Assembly (NCBI RefSeq): GCF_000741165.1
Contig: NZ_JGYN01000006.1
Location: 96,164-160,163, forward strand
Source of the DNA: Bifidobacterium biavatii DSM 23969
GTDB taxonomy: Bacteria; Actinomycetota; Actinomycetes; Actinomycetales; Bifidobacteriaceae
DNA: 64,000 bases
Direction: 5' to 3'
Each line of letters opens with the position of its first letter. Position 1 is the first letter of the stretch. The translations under genes and the position numbers were made by a program. Under the pieces are notes generated by a model. That model was not told where the DNA came from. It did not search any database and saw nothing but the letters and a program-made list of their open reading frames with translations. This document shows positions 9,135 to 18,269 of the stretch, one piece after another.

Positions 9135-10010
9135 ATGCGACGTACAGGCATACGACGGATATTGGAAGCGGCCGCCGCAGTGACGGCGACGATCGGAGTG
9201 CTGATCGCCGCCGGCTGCGGCGCGACTGGTTCCGCGACCGACGCGGACGGCAACAAGATCATCAAAGTGAGCATCAGCGGTACCAGCTTCGAGCCGGTAT
9301 GGAAACTGGTCAACGAAAACCTCAAGAAGGAAAAGGCCGGACTGCAGGTGAAAACGGTGTCCGTTGAAAAGGGCATCTACGGCAACCAGGCCCTGTCCCA
9401 GGGCGAAGTGGACCTGTCCGCGCAACAGAACTACGCGTTCCTGAACGGCGAAATCAAAGAAAAGGGCTATAAGTTCACGCCCATCGCCGAAACAATCATC
9501 AGCCCGCTCAACATCTTCTCGGACACGATCAGCAGCGTGGCCGACGTCAAGGACGGGGACAAGGTGCTTATCCCCAACGACCCGGTCAACATCGGCCGCG
9601 CCCTGGAAGTCCTGCAGGACGCCAAGCTCATCACCATCGACCCGGCAAAGGACGATCCCGCAAAGGGCCTGTACCCCCATGAGGACGACATCACCTCCAA
9701 CCCGAAGCACCTGAACATCACCCCGGTCGACAAAAACATGGTCATGCCGTCATTAAAGGACGCGGCAATCGGCATCGCCAACGCCGACGCGGTCGTCGAC
9801 TACGGGAAGAACCCGGTGACGGACGCCATCTACGCGGTCGAACCGGACCCGAAAAACCCGCAAAACAAGCCGTGGATCAACGTGATCGTCGCCCGCACCG
9901 AAGACAAGGACAATCCCGACTACCGGAAAATCATCACGGCATACCATCAGGACAACGTGAAGCAGCTGATCAACACATTGTTCAAGGGAGGCAACATCCC
10001 GGTATGGTGA
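9135..10010 (+). CDS. metQ: MetQ/NlpA-family substrate-binding lipoprotein
   Basis: This is the extracellular binding component of a methionine-type ABC importer. The signal peptide runs into a lipobox ending VLIAAGCGATG (lipidated Cys about residue 32). The mature part has the NlpA features: IIKVSISGTSFEPVWKLV, GVDLSAQQNYAFLNG-like and IPNDPVNIGRALEVL segments. At 291 aa the length is normal. MetN and MetI are encoded 2.4 kb downstream in the same direction with two enzymes between. The true ligand may be methionine or a related alpha-amino or alpha-keto acid. Confidence 0.88.
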   Translation: MRRTGIRRILEAAAAVTATIGVLIAAGCGATGSATDADGNKIIKVSISGTSFEPVWKLVNENLKKEKAGLQVKTVSVEKGIYGNQALSQGEVDLSAQQNYAFLNGEIKEKGYKFTPIAETIISPLNIFSDTISSVADVKDGDKVLIPNDPVNIGRALEVLQDAKLITIDPAKDDPAKGLYPHEDDITSNPKHLNITPVDKNMVMPSLKDAAIGIANADAVVDYGKNPVTDAIYAVEPDPKNPQNKPWINVIVARTEDKDNPDYRKIITAYHQDNVKQLINTLFKGGNIPVW

Positions 10011-10073
10011 CCCGAACGCAACGTCCCACCGCAATCAGACAACACTCCACACATGACCATCAGGTGACGTTCC

Positions 10074-11276
10074 ATGAATAACCCATCACCGGCAACCCCG
10101 CGCAACTTCGACCCCGCCGACACGCTCATCCCGCAACTGCGCGGCCTGCGCACCAGCATCATCAGATCGTTCGACACGGAAGTATCCGCAATCCCGGGAA
10201 TCCTCAAACTCACGCTCGGCGAACCAGACTTCAACACGCCCGACTTCATCAAGCAGGCGGCCATCGACAGCCTACACCGCAACCGCACACACTACGCAAC
10301 CAACGCCGGAACGCCGGAACTGCGCGAAGCGATCTCCGCCTACCTACTCCGACGCCGCGGACAACGCTACCCGGCTGAAGACATCATCGTGACGGAAGGA
10401 GCCAGCGAAGCCATCACCAGTTGCCTGACCGGACTGCTGGGCGACGATGCGGCACTGCTCTACCCGACGCCAAGCTTCGGCCTGTACGGCAACATGGCCA
10501 CGCTCACCGGAGCCATGCCGGTACCGATCGACACATCCGGCACCGACTTCAAGCTCACCCCGGACGCTCTCGAACGGGCGCTGCGATCCGTACGCGGACG
10601 GGACGCGGTGCTGGTCCTCAATTCGCCGAACAATCCCACGGGAGTGGCGTTGAGCTCGGACCGTCTGCGCGCACTGGCCGAAGTCATCGAACGATACGAC
10701 GTGACGGTGCTCAGCGACGAAGTGTACGCGGAAATCTTCTACGGGCACGGTCCAGCACCATCCATCGCCGATTACATCCCAGAACGCACCATCGTGGTGA
10801 ACAGCACCTCCAAAAACTACGCGATGACCGGATGGCGGCTGGGATTCTTCGCCGCACCCCACGCGCTCGCCTGCCAACTGGCGAAAATCCATCAGATCCA
10901 CGTCTCCACGGCCGCAACGTTCACCATGGACGCTGCGCAAGCCGCGTATGAACAAGGTGACGCGGCCATAGACTCGATGGTCGCCGAATACCGGCGTCGG
11001 CGAGACCTCCTCGCCAACGGTTTCACCGACCTCGGATATCAGATCGTACAACCCGACGGCGCCTTCTTCCTGTACGTGCGAGTGCCGGACGGTCACGAAC
11101 AGGACGGGGGATTCGGCTACGCGCGACTGCTCGCCCGCAAGGCGAAAGTCGCCGGAGTGCCCGGCGAAGCATTCTCCGACAGCCCATCTCCATACGTCCG
11201 ATTCAGCTACGCCGCCAACCCCGACACGCTGAACGAAGCCCTACGACGCATCCGAACCTTCCGGCACGCCGACTAA
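10074..11276 (+). CDS. PLP-dependent class I/II aminotransferase
   Basis: This fold-type I aminotransferase would turn an amino acid into its 2-oxo acid. The 400-residue protein shows the family landmarks: TLGEPDFNTPDFI near the N-terminus, VLNSPNNPTGVAL (Asn contacting PLP), VLSDEVYAEIFY, and the Schiff-base lysine in NSTSKNYAMTGWRLGF (Lys247). YVRFSYAANPDTLNEAL supplies the substrate-carboxylate Arg. It lies between metQ and a 2-hydroxyacid dehydrogenase gene. The pair could convert an imported amino acid to a 2-oxo acid and then a 2-hydroxy acid. Methionine and aromatic amino acids are both possible substrates. Confidence 0.9.
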   Translation: MNNPSPATPRNFDPADTLIPQLRGLRTSIIRSFDTEVSAIPGILKLTLGEPDFNTPDFIKQAAIDSLHRNRTHYATNAGTPELREAISAYLLRRRGQRYPAEDIIVTEGASEAITSCLTGLLGDDAALLYPTPSFGLYGNMATLTGAMPVPIDTSGTDFKLTPDALERALRSVRGRDAVLVLNSPNNPTGVALSSDRLRALAEVIERYDVTVLSDEVYAEIFYGHGPAPSIADYIPERTIVVNSTSKNYAMTGWRLGFFAAPHALACQLAKIHQIHVSTAATFTMDAAQAAYEQGDAAIDSMVAEYRRRRDLLANGFTDLGYQIVQPDGAFFLYVRVPDGHEQDGGFGYARLLARKAKVAGVPGEAFSDSPSPYVRFSYAANPDTLNEALRRIRTFRHAD

Positions 11277-11344
11277 GAAAACAGCGACGTCGTCTAGAGC
11301 CTGCATCCCGCCACCGTATGAACACCACAGAGAAAGATTCCACC

Positions 11345-12352
11345 ATGACATCCATAGCCTTCTACCACACGCTGGACGAAGAACGACCATTCGCTGAACA
11401 ATGGGCCACAGACCACAACGTGCGCGTCGAATGCTTCCCGTTCGAACTGCACGACGACACCCTGGATGCCGTCCAAGGATTCGACGGCATCTCCTACAAG
11501 CAACGATGCGCCCCCAGCGACGACCCCGACTTCTACCGGCGGCTGCGCGCCTACGGCATCAGGCAAATAGCGCTGCGCTCCGCCGGATACGACACCATCA
11601 ACCTCAACGCCGCCCACGCCAACGGCCTGCGCATCACCAACGTGCCCTCCTACTCACCAACCGCCGTAGCCGAACTCACCCTGACGCACATCATGCAGCT
11701 CATCCGCCACGTACCCCAATTCGACAGCAGAATGCGCCGGCACGACTTCTCCATCCAAGGACTCATGTCACCGGAAATCAGCGAACTGACCATCGGCATC
11801 ATCGGCGTAGGACGCATCGGCTCCACCGTCGCCCGCATTTTCCACTCGCTCGGAGCAACCGTCATCGGCAACGACATCACCGAAAACCACAACCTCGACA
11901 CCATCCTCACATGGACCAGCCGAGACAACCTCCTCGCCACAGCCGACGTCGTCACCCTGCACACCTGGCTCGACGACACCACACGACACCTCATCGACAA
12001 GCACAGCCTCAGCCTCATGAAACCAACCGCCTACCTCGCCAACCTGTCACGAGGCGCCGTCGTCGACACCCAAGCACTCATCGACGCACTACAAAACCAC
12101 CGCATCGCCGGCGCGGCCATAGACGTACTCGAAAACGAAGCCGCCGTATTCGGCAACCGACTATCCGACGACAAGCCGGTCCCACACAACGCCTACAACA
12201 CGCTACGAACCCTGCCCAACGCAATCATCACACCACACGTCGCATTCTTCACCGACCACGCGGTGCGCAACATGGTCCAACAGTCGCTAAACGACGCCCT
12301 GACCATCATCACCGGAGGAACAAGCCCCCACGAAATCCAACCAGAACGCTAA
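11345..12352 (+). CDS. D-2-hydroxyacid dehydrogenase
   Basis: This NAD-dependent enzyme of the D-lactate dehydrogenase/D-hydroxyisocaproate type reduces 2-oxo acids to D-2-hydroxy acids. Landmarks are the Rossmann motif IGVGRIGSTVARIF, the Arg of NLSRGAVVDTQALIDAL, the Glu of VLENEAAVF, and ITPHVAFFTDHAV with the catalytic His. The frame is open from 11318, but the ATG at 11345 follows AGAAAG and gives 335 aa, a normal length, so I prefer it. It follows the aminotransferase by about 70 bp and precedes metN, which points to a joint role in disposing of an imported amino acid's 2-oxo acid. Confidence 0.88.
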   Translation: MTSIAFYHTLDEERPFAEQWATDHNVRVECFPFELHDDTLDAVQGFDGISYKQRCAPSDDPDFYRRLRAYGIRQIALRSAGYDTINLNAAHANGLRITNVPSYSPTAVAELTLTHIMQLIRHVPQFDSRMRRHDFSIQGLMSPEISELTIGIIGVGRIGSTVARIFHSLGATVIGNDITENHNLDTILTWTSRDNLLATADVVTLHTWLDDTTRHLIDKHSLSLMKPTAYLANLSRGAVVDTQALIDALQNHRIAGAAIDVLENEAAVFGNRLSDDKPVPHNAYNTLRTLPNAIITPHVAFFTDHAVRNMVQQSLNDALTIITGGTSPHEIQPER

Positions 12353-12392
12353 CACGACACACCACGAAGACCATGAAGGGAAGGAACATGCC

Positions 12393-13514
12393 ATGCCGGA
12401 CACCGGCGAACCCATCATCACCATCACCGGACTAAACAAAACCTACGCCACGCCAAACGGCAGCCACACGGTCCTGAACAACGTAAACCTGACCATTCGG
12501 GAAGGCGCAATACACGGCATCATCGGCCTCAGCGGCGCCGGCAAATCAACACTGGTCCGCTGCATCAACGGACTGGAACACGCCACCGCCGGCACCATCC
12601 GCGTACTCGGCCAATCCGTACGCGACCTAAACCCGACATCACTACGAGCACTGCGCCGATCCATCGGCATGGTATTCCAGCAATATAACCTCATGCCATC
12701 CAGAACCGTCGAAGACAACATCGCCCTGCCACTGATGCGCTCGCCGCTGACGACGTCACAGCGGCGAGCGCGCGTCGCCGAACTGCTCGAACTCGTTGGG
12801 CTATCGGACCATGCGCGGTCGTATCCGTCGCAGCTGTCCGGCGGACAGCAACAGCGGGTGGCGATCGCCCGCGCACTGGCAAACCGGCCGAAGATACTGC
12901 TGCTTGACGAGGCGACCAGCGCACTCGACCCGGACACTACGTCCACCATCCTCGATCTGGTCAAGGATCTCAATGAACGGTTGCGTCTGACGATCGTCGT
13001 TGTCACCCATCAAATGGATGTGGTGCAGCGCATCTGCACGGACGTGGCTGTCATCGACAAGGGCACGATCGTCGAACAGGGCGACGCGTTCTCAGTGTTC
13101 TGCGATCCGCAAGCCGATCTGACGCGACGGTTCGTCGACAATTCAACCGGATTGAACCGCGTGTACGAACTGCTCCGTGAACGCTCTCCCTTGCTGCAGA
13201 CCGGACCTGGAGAACGGCTCATTCATATGCGGTACATGGATCGGACCGTGTCCGAAAGCCTGGTATCGACCATTTCAACGCGATTCGGACTGTCGGTCAA
13301 CATCCTGTTCGCGTCGCTCAGCATCGTCGACGGATACCCGTTGGGCAGCATCGTCGCAAAATATCACGGTTCATCGGAACGCATCGACGAGGCCTTGTCG
13401 TTCCTGGCCGGCAAAGGCGTGCGTGCCGTACCACTGACCGTGCCGGCCGCATCGACCGACAATCCGAATCTGCCGGCGGATGCCGCCGCAACAGCCGCAA
13501 CAGGAGAGGAATAG
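12393..13514 (+). CDS. metN: Methionine ABC transporter ATP-binding protein
   Basis: The ATPase subunit of the importer. In order it has Walker A (GLSGAGKST), the Q-loop (MVFQQYNLM), the ABC signature (LSGGQQQRVAIARAL), Walker B (ILLLDEATSALD) and the switch His (VVTHQMD). A C-terminal NIL-type regulatory domain (about residues 260-350) follows, which in MetN binds methionine and slows transport when the pool is high. The start at 12393 fits AAGGGAAGGAAC upstream. Length is 373 aa. Confidence 0.93.
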   Translation: MPDTGEPIITITGLNKTYATPNGSHTVLNNVNLTIREGAIHGIIGLSGAGKSTLVRCINGLEHATAGTIRVLGQSVRDLNPTSLRALRRSIGMVFQQYNLMPSRTVEDNIALPLMRSPLTTSQRRARVAELLELVGLSDHARSYPSQLSGGQQQRVAIARALANRPKILLLDEATSALDPDTTSTILDLVKDLNERLRLTIVVVTHQMDVVQRICTDVAVIDKGTIVEQGDAFSVFCDPQADLTRRFVDNSTGLNRVYELLRERSPLLQTGPGERLIHMRYMDRTVSESLVSTISTRFGLSVNILFASLSIVDGYPLGSIVAKYHGSSERIDEALSFLAGKGVRAVPLTVPAASTDNPNLPADAAATAATGEE

Positions 13515-13519
13515 TTGTC

Positions 13520-14197
13520 ATGGAACTGATAGGTACGCTCTTTCCGCACGTCGTCGCTGAACCCGACGTCTTCGTCGACGCATTAGTCCAAACCCTGCAG
13601 ATGTTCTTCACGGCGGTGCCGTTCTGGTTCGTGCTCGGCCTGTTCCTCGGCATGCTGCTCTCCGTGACCAAGCCGGGCGGACTGTTGGAATCGACGCCCG
13701 TGTTCGAACTGTTTGACAAGCTCATCAACGTATGCCGTTCCATACCGTTCGTCATCATGATCGCGCTGCTGTTTCCGGTCACCCGACTGATCGCGGGCAC
13801 GACCATCGGCGTGGACGGCGCGATCTTCCCCCTGATCGTCGGCATCACGCCCTTCTTCTCCCGGCAAGTGGAATCCGTGGTCAACGGGCTGAACCATACG
13901 CTGACCGAATCGGCGCAGGCCATGGGCTTCAGTCCGATCGAAATCATCTGGCACGTGTACCTGCGTGAAAGCATCCCCGGACTGGCGCGCGTCACCACCA
14001 TAACGTGCATCAGCTTCAATGCGCAGATCGCGGTCATCGGTGCCATCGGAGCCGGCGGCCTCGGCGACTACGCCAACCGGTACGGCTTCGAACGCAACCA
14101 GCTCGACGTCACCGTCGCCGCAGTGCTCGCGCTGCTGGTCTTCGTTACCATCATCCAAACCGTCGGCTCCCTCATCGGCAGAGCAAGCCAGCACTGA
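13520..14197 (+). CDS. metI: Methionine ABC transporter permease
   Basis: The 225-residue integral membrane subunit has about five helices and the coupling helix typical of MetI (ESAQAMGFSPIEIIWHVYLRES), which docks on MetN. The IGAIGAGGLGDYANRYGF segment is characteristic of the MetI family. Its ATG lies 5 bp after the metN stop behind GGAGAGG, so the two are translated together. Confidence 0.93.
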   Translation: MELIGTLFPHVVAEPDVFVDALVQTLQMFFTAVPFWFVLGLFLGMLLSVTKPGGLLESTPVFELFDKLINVCRSIPFVIMIALLFPVTRLIAGTTIGVDGAIFPLIVGITPFFSRQVESVVNGLNHTLTESAQAMGFSPIEIIWHVYLRESIPGLARVTTITCISFNAQIAVIGAIGAGGLGDYANRYGFERNQLDVTVAAVLALLVFVTIIQTVGSLIGRASQH

Positions 14198-14312
14198 CCG
14201 TTAGACGACCGTAGAAACGGACGGGCGACCGCGGGCGTATCTCGTACGTTTGGCCAACTCTGGGGTACAGTAGTGCCCAGTGTCATCCACCGATTGTCAA
14301 AGGAGTGAGAAG

Positions 14313-14783
14313 ATGGCGAACCGTGCAGAGCGGCGCAAGGCCGCGCGGGACCAACGCAGGGGCATCCCGTCGCAGTACGACCAGACGAAGGGCCGCGCCC
14401 GAGGCGGCATGATCGACGAGTACGCGCTGCAGGAGCGTTCCCGCCGCATCCAGGAGGGCACGCTGGACGACGGCCCGTGGAAGCCGACCGCGCACTTCGA
14501 CACTGACGAGACGGAGACGATGCTCGACACGAACCCGGATTACCGCGATCCGAAGGCGTTCAAGGCGCCGCACTCTGTACACCAGTGGTTCCGCGTGGTC
14601 AGCTGGCTGCTCATCGTGCTCGCCGGCATCGCGTTCTGCGTGATTATGTGGCTGCCGAGCCATCCGACGTGGCTGGTGATCACCGTGTCCGTCGTGTTCA
14701 TCATCGGCGTGGTGAGCCTGTTCTTCACCGCCGGCAACGCGAAGGACAATCCGAACCTCGACCAGAACGGCACCGCCGTCTGA
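14313..14783 (+). CDS. Two-helix membrane protein, unknown function
   Basis: The start is set by AGGAGTGAG just before ATG 14313; the frame is open slightly further upstream. The 156-residue product has a basic N-terminus (MANRAERRKAARDQRRG) and an acidic or neutral middle. Two hydrophobic helices lie near residues 98-118 and 124-143. Nothing identifies a function, and I infer only that the N-terminal 90 residues face the cytosol. A likely -10 box (TACAGT) lies near 14266. A hairpin follows the gene. Confidence 0.8.
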   Translation: MANRAERRKAARDQRRGIPSQYDQTKGRARGGMIDEYALQERSRRIQEGTLDDGPWKPTAHFDTDETETMLDTNPDYRDPKAFKAPHSVHQWFRVVSWLLIVLAGIAFCVIMWLPSHPTWLVITVSVVFIIGVVSLFFTAGNAKDNPNLDQNGTAV

Positions 14784-14843
14784 TCGGACGTTGCGGGCGC
14801 GGCCAGAGGCGCCGCGGTCAAAAACAGCCGAAGCAAGCTGGCA

Positions 14844-14890
14844 AAAACGCACAACTCGCCGTGGAAGAAACACGGGGGGTTGTGCGTTTT
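14844..14890 (+). terminator. Rho-independent terminator
   Basis: A perfect 12-bp stem (AAAACGCACAAC at 14844-14855 with GTTGTGCGTTTT at 14879-14890) has a 23-nt loop and ends in a T run. It separates the membrane-protein gene from glgA. Confidence 0.8.
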
Positions 14891-14958
14891 GCGTTTCCGG
14901 ATGGCCTAAAGTTGGCAGTGGTGACAATCAGTTGATCGACAGATTGGAGAGGTAACCG

Positions 14959-16206
14959 ATGAAGGTTGACATTCTTACCCGCGAATACCCGCCGCACGTC
15001 TATGGAGGCGCCGGCGTGCACGCCGAACAGCTGTCCAAGGCGCTGGCCGAGCGCATCGACGTAACCGTGCGCGCGTTCGACGGTCCCCGCACTGAAGCCG
15101 ACGTTCCCGAGATTCCGAACGCGGCCGAAGCCAAGGGCAGCCTCAAGGTCGTCGGATACAACACGCCCGCCGAGCTCAAGGACGCGAACCCGGCGCTCAA
15201 GACTTTCGGCGTGGACCTGCAGATCGCCAACGACGTGGACGCGGACATCATCCACGCGCACACGTGGTACGCCTGCCTTGCCGGTTATCTCGCGAAGATG
15301 CTGCACGGCACGCCTCTGGTCATCACCGCGCACAGCCTCGAACCGTTCCGCCCGTGGAAGCGCGAGCAGCTTGGCGGTGGCTACAACCTGAGCTCTTGGG
15401 CCGAAAAGGACGCGTACGAGCACGCCGACCGCGTGATCGCCGTCTCCAAGGGCATGCGCAACGACATCCTCACCGCCTACCCGGACCTCGACCCGGACAA
15501 GGTCGTCGTCGTGTACAACGGCATCACCATGTCCGAGTTCGCGACGCCGGCCGCCGACGATCCGGGCTGGGGCGTGTTCGACCGCTACCACATCGACCGC
15601 AGCAAGCCGACCCTGCTGTTCGTCGGCCGCATCACCCGCCAGAAGGGCCTGCCGTACCTGCTCAAGGCGCTGCACTTCGTCGACCCGGGCGTGCAGGTCG
15701 TGCTGTGCGCCGGCGCGCCCGACACCCCGGAGATCATGGAGGAGGTCAAGAACTCCTTCGCCGAGCTTGACAAGAAGCGCGGCAACATCATCTGGATCGA
15801 GGAGATGCTGCCGAAGAACGAGCTGTCCGCACTCGAGCACGGCTGTGACGCGTTCATCTGCCCGAGCATCTACGAGCCGCTCGGCATCGTGAACCTCGAG
15901 GCCATGGCCTGCGGCCTGCCGGTCGTCGCCTCCGCGACCGGCGGCATCCCCGAAGTCGTCGTCGACGGCGAGACCGGCTATCTGGTGCCGATCGACCAGC
16001 TGCACGACGGCACCGGCACGCCGACCAATCCGGACAAGTTCGTGCACGACATGGCCGACGCGATCAACAAGGTCATGGCCGATCCCGAAAATGCCAAGAA
16101 GATGGGCCAGGCCGGCTATGAACGCGCCCGCGACGTGTTCAGCTGGGAGTCGATCGCCGACGAGACCGTCAAGGTCTACCAGTCCGTGCTCGACGAGCAG
16201 AAGTAA
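14959..16206 (+). CDS. glgA: Glycogen synthase, actinobacterial GlgA type (GT4)
   Basis: This retaining glucosyltransferase extends alpha-1,4-glucan. The 415-residue protein matches the Corynebacterium-type glgA family: MKVDILTREYPPHVYGGAGVHAEQ at the N-terminus, HAHTWYACLAG, and ITAHSLEPFRPWK. The donor-binding domain has FVGRITRQKGLPYLL and the EX7E region SIYEPLGIVNLEAMACGLPVVAS. In related actinobacteria this enzyme may use ADP- or UDP-glucose, or make maltose-1-phosphate, so the exact donor and product are uncertain. The start has an AGAGAGG-like ribosome site. Confidence 0.9.
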   Translation: MKVDILTREYPPHVYGGAGVHAEQLSKALAERIDVTVRAFDGPRTEADVPEIPNAAEAKGSLKVVGYNTPAELKDANPALKTFGVDLQIANDVDADIIHAHTWYACLAGYLAKMLHGTPLVITAHSLEPFRPWKREQLGGGYNLSSWAEKDAYEHADRVIAVSKGMRNDILTAYPDLDPDKVVVVYNGITMSEFATPAADDPGWGVFDRYHIDRSKPTLLFVGRITRQKGLPYLLKALHFVDPGVQVVLCAGAPDTPEIMEEVKNSFAELDKKRGNIIWIEEMLPKNELSALEHGCDAFICPSIYEPLGIVNLEAMACGLPVVASATGGIPEVVVDGETGYLVPIDQLHDGTGTPTNPDKFVHDMADAINKVMADPENAKKMGQAGYERARDVFSWESIADETVKVYQSVLDEQK

Positions 16207-16259
16207 CCAACGACAATAAAGCGACAATAATCGGTACACGATACGCGCACTATCGTGAC

Positions 16260-16308
16260 GGGCCCGTTTCCCGTCGCATGTTTTGATCGCATGCGGGGGA
16301 GCGGGCCC
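16260..16308 (+). terminator. GC-rich hairpin between glgA and the ABC gene
   Basis: GGGCCCGTTTCCC pairs imperfectly with GGGGGAGCGGGCCC around an inner GCATG/CATGC stem. It sits in a 170-bp gap after glgA and is probably the glgA terminator. It lacks a clear T tract. Confidence 0.5.
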
Positions 16309-16376
16309 GCACATATCGACGCAGGTCGGCACCGCACTTCGACAAGCACCGCAAACGCAAGGAGCTGAACAACCCC

Positions 16377-17225
16377 ATGCCCACCGAAGTCCTCAAACTG
16401 GAAAACGTCGAATTCCGCCGCAACCGGCGCGTCATCATCACCGACGTGAACCTGACAATCAACGCCGGCGAACGCTGGGTGCTGTTCGGGCCGAATGGTA
16501 TCGGCAAATCGACCGCCGTGGGTATGCTCGCCACGCGCACCTTCCCGTCCGAAGGCCGTGTGTTCATCCTCGGCCACCAACTCGGCAAATACGACGTGTT
16601 CAAGCTGCGCACGCGCATCGGTCTCGCCTCCGCCGATCTTGGCCGGCAGTTCCCCGAATTCGAGGATCCGCTCGACGCGGTCGTCACCGGACTGTCCGCA
16701 GTGACCGGACGCTGGCACGACACATACTCCGAGGCGGACTATGCGCGCGCCCGCGGACTGCTGCGCGACTTCCGCGTCGGATACCTCGAGGGCAAACAGA
16801 TGTGGCGCCTGTCTGAAGGCGAGCGCACGCGCGTGCTCATCGCCAGAGCGCTTATGGGCGACCCAGAACTGCTCATCATGGACGAGCCGACCACCGGTCT
16901 CGATCTGGGTGGCCGTGAACAGGTCATGCGCACGCTGAGCCGTATCGGCGAGGAAAATTCGGATCGCGCCGTCGTACTGGTGACACACCGGCTTGAGGAA
17001 ATCCCGGCCGGCTTCGACCACATCGCCATCATGGGCCGCAAGCCCGTGTCCGCCGAGGACGCCACCGAGGACGGCATCGACGCGATGGGCAATCCGTCGG
17101 CCGGCACCATCGTCTACACGGGTCCGCTCGAAGAAGGTCTGACCGACGAGCGGCTGTCCGGTCTGTTCGGCATGCCGATCGAAGTTCAGCACACGCACGG
17201 CCGCTGGGCCGCGTACGCCGTGTGA
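16377..17225 (+). CDS. ABC transporter ATP-binding protein
   Basis: The single 282-residue nucleotide-binding domain shows Walker A (GPNGIGKST), the signature region LSEGERTRVLIARAL, Walker B (LLIMDEPTTGLD) and a switch His (VLVTHRLEE). No permease gene is adjacent, so its membrane partner and substrate are unknown. The segment KPVSAEDATEDGIDAMGNPSAG after the D-loop is unusual spacing. It is followed 77 bp later by a HAD phosphatase gene, possibly on one mRNA. Confidence 0.88.
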   Translation: MPTEVLKLENVEFRRNRRVIITDVNLTINAGERWVLFGPNGIGKSTAVGMLATRTFPSEGRVFILGHQLGKYDVFKLRTRIGLASADLGRQFPEFEDPLDAVVTGLSAVTGRWHDTYSEADYARARGLLRDFRVGYLEGKQMWRLSEGERTRVLIARALMGDPELLIMDEPTTGLDLGGREQVMRTLSRIGEENSDRAVVLVTHRLEEIPAGFDHIAIMGRKPVSAEDATEDGIDAMGNPSAGTIVYTGPLEEGLTDERLSGLFGMPIEVQHTHGRWAAYAV

Positions 17226-17302
17226 GACGCAACCGACGCACGGCAGCGGGCGCAGGCAATGCGCGCCGCACACAACGCATCCGACCATCGCAGGGAGGCA
17301 TC

Positions 17303-18145
17303 ATGGTTTCAGCCAAACTCGTGTTCATCGACATCGACGGCACGCTGGCGGACGAGCACCACCGCGTGCCCGAATCGGCGCAGACCGCATGCCGGCAGGC
17401 GCAGCGCAACGGCCATAAGCTGTTCATCTGCACGGGCCGGTCGTTGCCGAAAATCGAGCGCAGCATTCTTGATCTCGGATTCGACGGCGTGGTCTCATGC
17501 GCGGGCGCGCAGGCGAATGTCGGCGACAAGGTCCTATTCGAGCATCTCGTGCCGGCCGAGGCGATCGACGCGGCGATGGCGTACTTCCGCAAGCATCACA
17601 TAGAAACCTACCAATGGCAGGGCGCGGACGGCATGTACATTTCGGAAGGCTACCTGCGTCATCTTCAGAACGGACACACCGCGTGGGGCAGCGACGAATT
17701 CGCCAAATACTGGCACATGATCGACGACGTCGAGATCCCGGAAGGCTCCACGCTCGGGCAGGTGCTCAAGACCAGCAAGGGATCGTACTTCACCGGCCCC
17801 GACCCGGACGTGACGTTCGAAGACGTCAAACGCGACATGTCGCCGTGGTTCGAACTCGTGCACGGCTCGTACGACAAGATCTCGCCGAACAACGGCGAAC
17901 TGCTCATCAACGGCGTCGACAAGGGCAGCGCGGTACGCGACGTGGCCGCGGCGCTCGGCTACGACATTACGGACACGATCGCGATCGGCGACTCCGACAA
18001 CGACACGGCCATGCTCAAAGCCGCCGGCACGTCCGTCGCCATGGGCAACGCGACGCACGGCATCGAACAGTTCTGCGACATCGTCACCACCGACATCCAC
18101 GACGACGGTCTGGCGAACGCGTTCGTGACGCTTGGCCTAGTGTGA
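17303..18145 (+). CDS. HAD-superfamily hydrolase, Cof type
   Basis: This type IIB HAD phosphatase is likely to act on sugar phosphates or similar small metabolites. The nucleophile motif is FIDIDGTL (Asp10, Asp12). Motif II is FICTGRS, and motif IV is AIGDSDNDTAML with the Mg-binding acidic residues. The 280-residue length and C2-type cap between motifs II and III fit the Cof family. I chose the ATG at 17303 because CAGGGAGG lies upstream; the frame is open back to 17222. Confidence 0.9.
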   Translation: MVSAKLVFIDIDGTLADEHHRVPESAQTACRQAQRNGHKLFICTGRSLPKIERSILDLGFDGVVSCAGAQANVGDKVLFEHLVPAEAIDAAMAYFRKHHIETYQWQGADGMYISEGYLRHLQNGHTAWGSDEFAKYWHMIDDVEIPEGSTLGQVLKTSKGSYFTGPDPDVTFEDVKRDMSPWFELVHGSYDKISPNNGELLINGVDKGSAVRDVAAALGYDITDTIAIGDSDNDTAMLKAAGTSVAMGNATHGIEQFCDIVTTDIHDDGLANAFVTLGLV

Positions 18146-18228
18146 CGGGCCGGTGCCGCGACGACGTTGCTGCGCTGCGTTGGTCGACATCGTGCAAATT
18201 GCGGTGATGCCGACCAACATGCGGATAG

Positions 18229-18260
18229 TAGCGCTCATGCCGTGCGAATCATGAGCGCTA
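18229..18260. terminator. Bidirectional terminator between convergent genes
   Basis: TAGCGCTCATG (18229-18239) pairs perfectly with CATGAGCGCTA (18250-18260). A second dyad, TTGGTCG/CGACCAA, lies just upstream at about 18180-18217. They separate the HAD gene (+) from the SDR gene (-). Confidence 0.6.
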
Positions 18261-18269
18261 CGGCGATGT

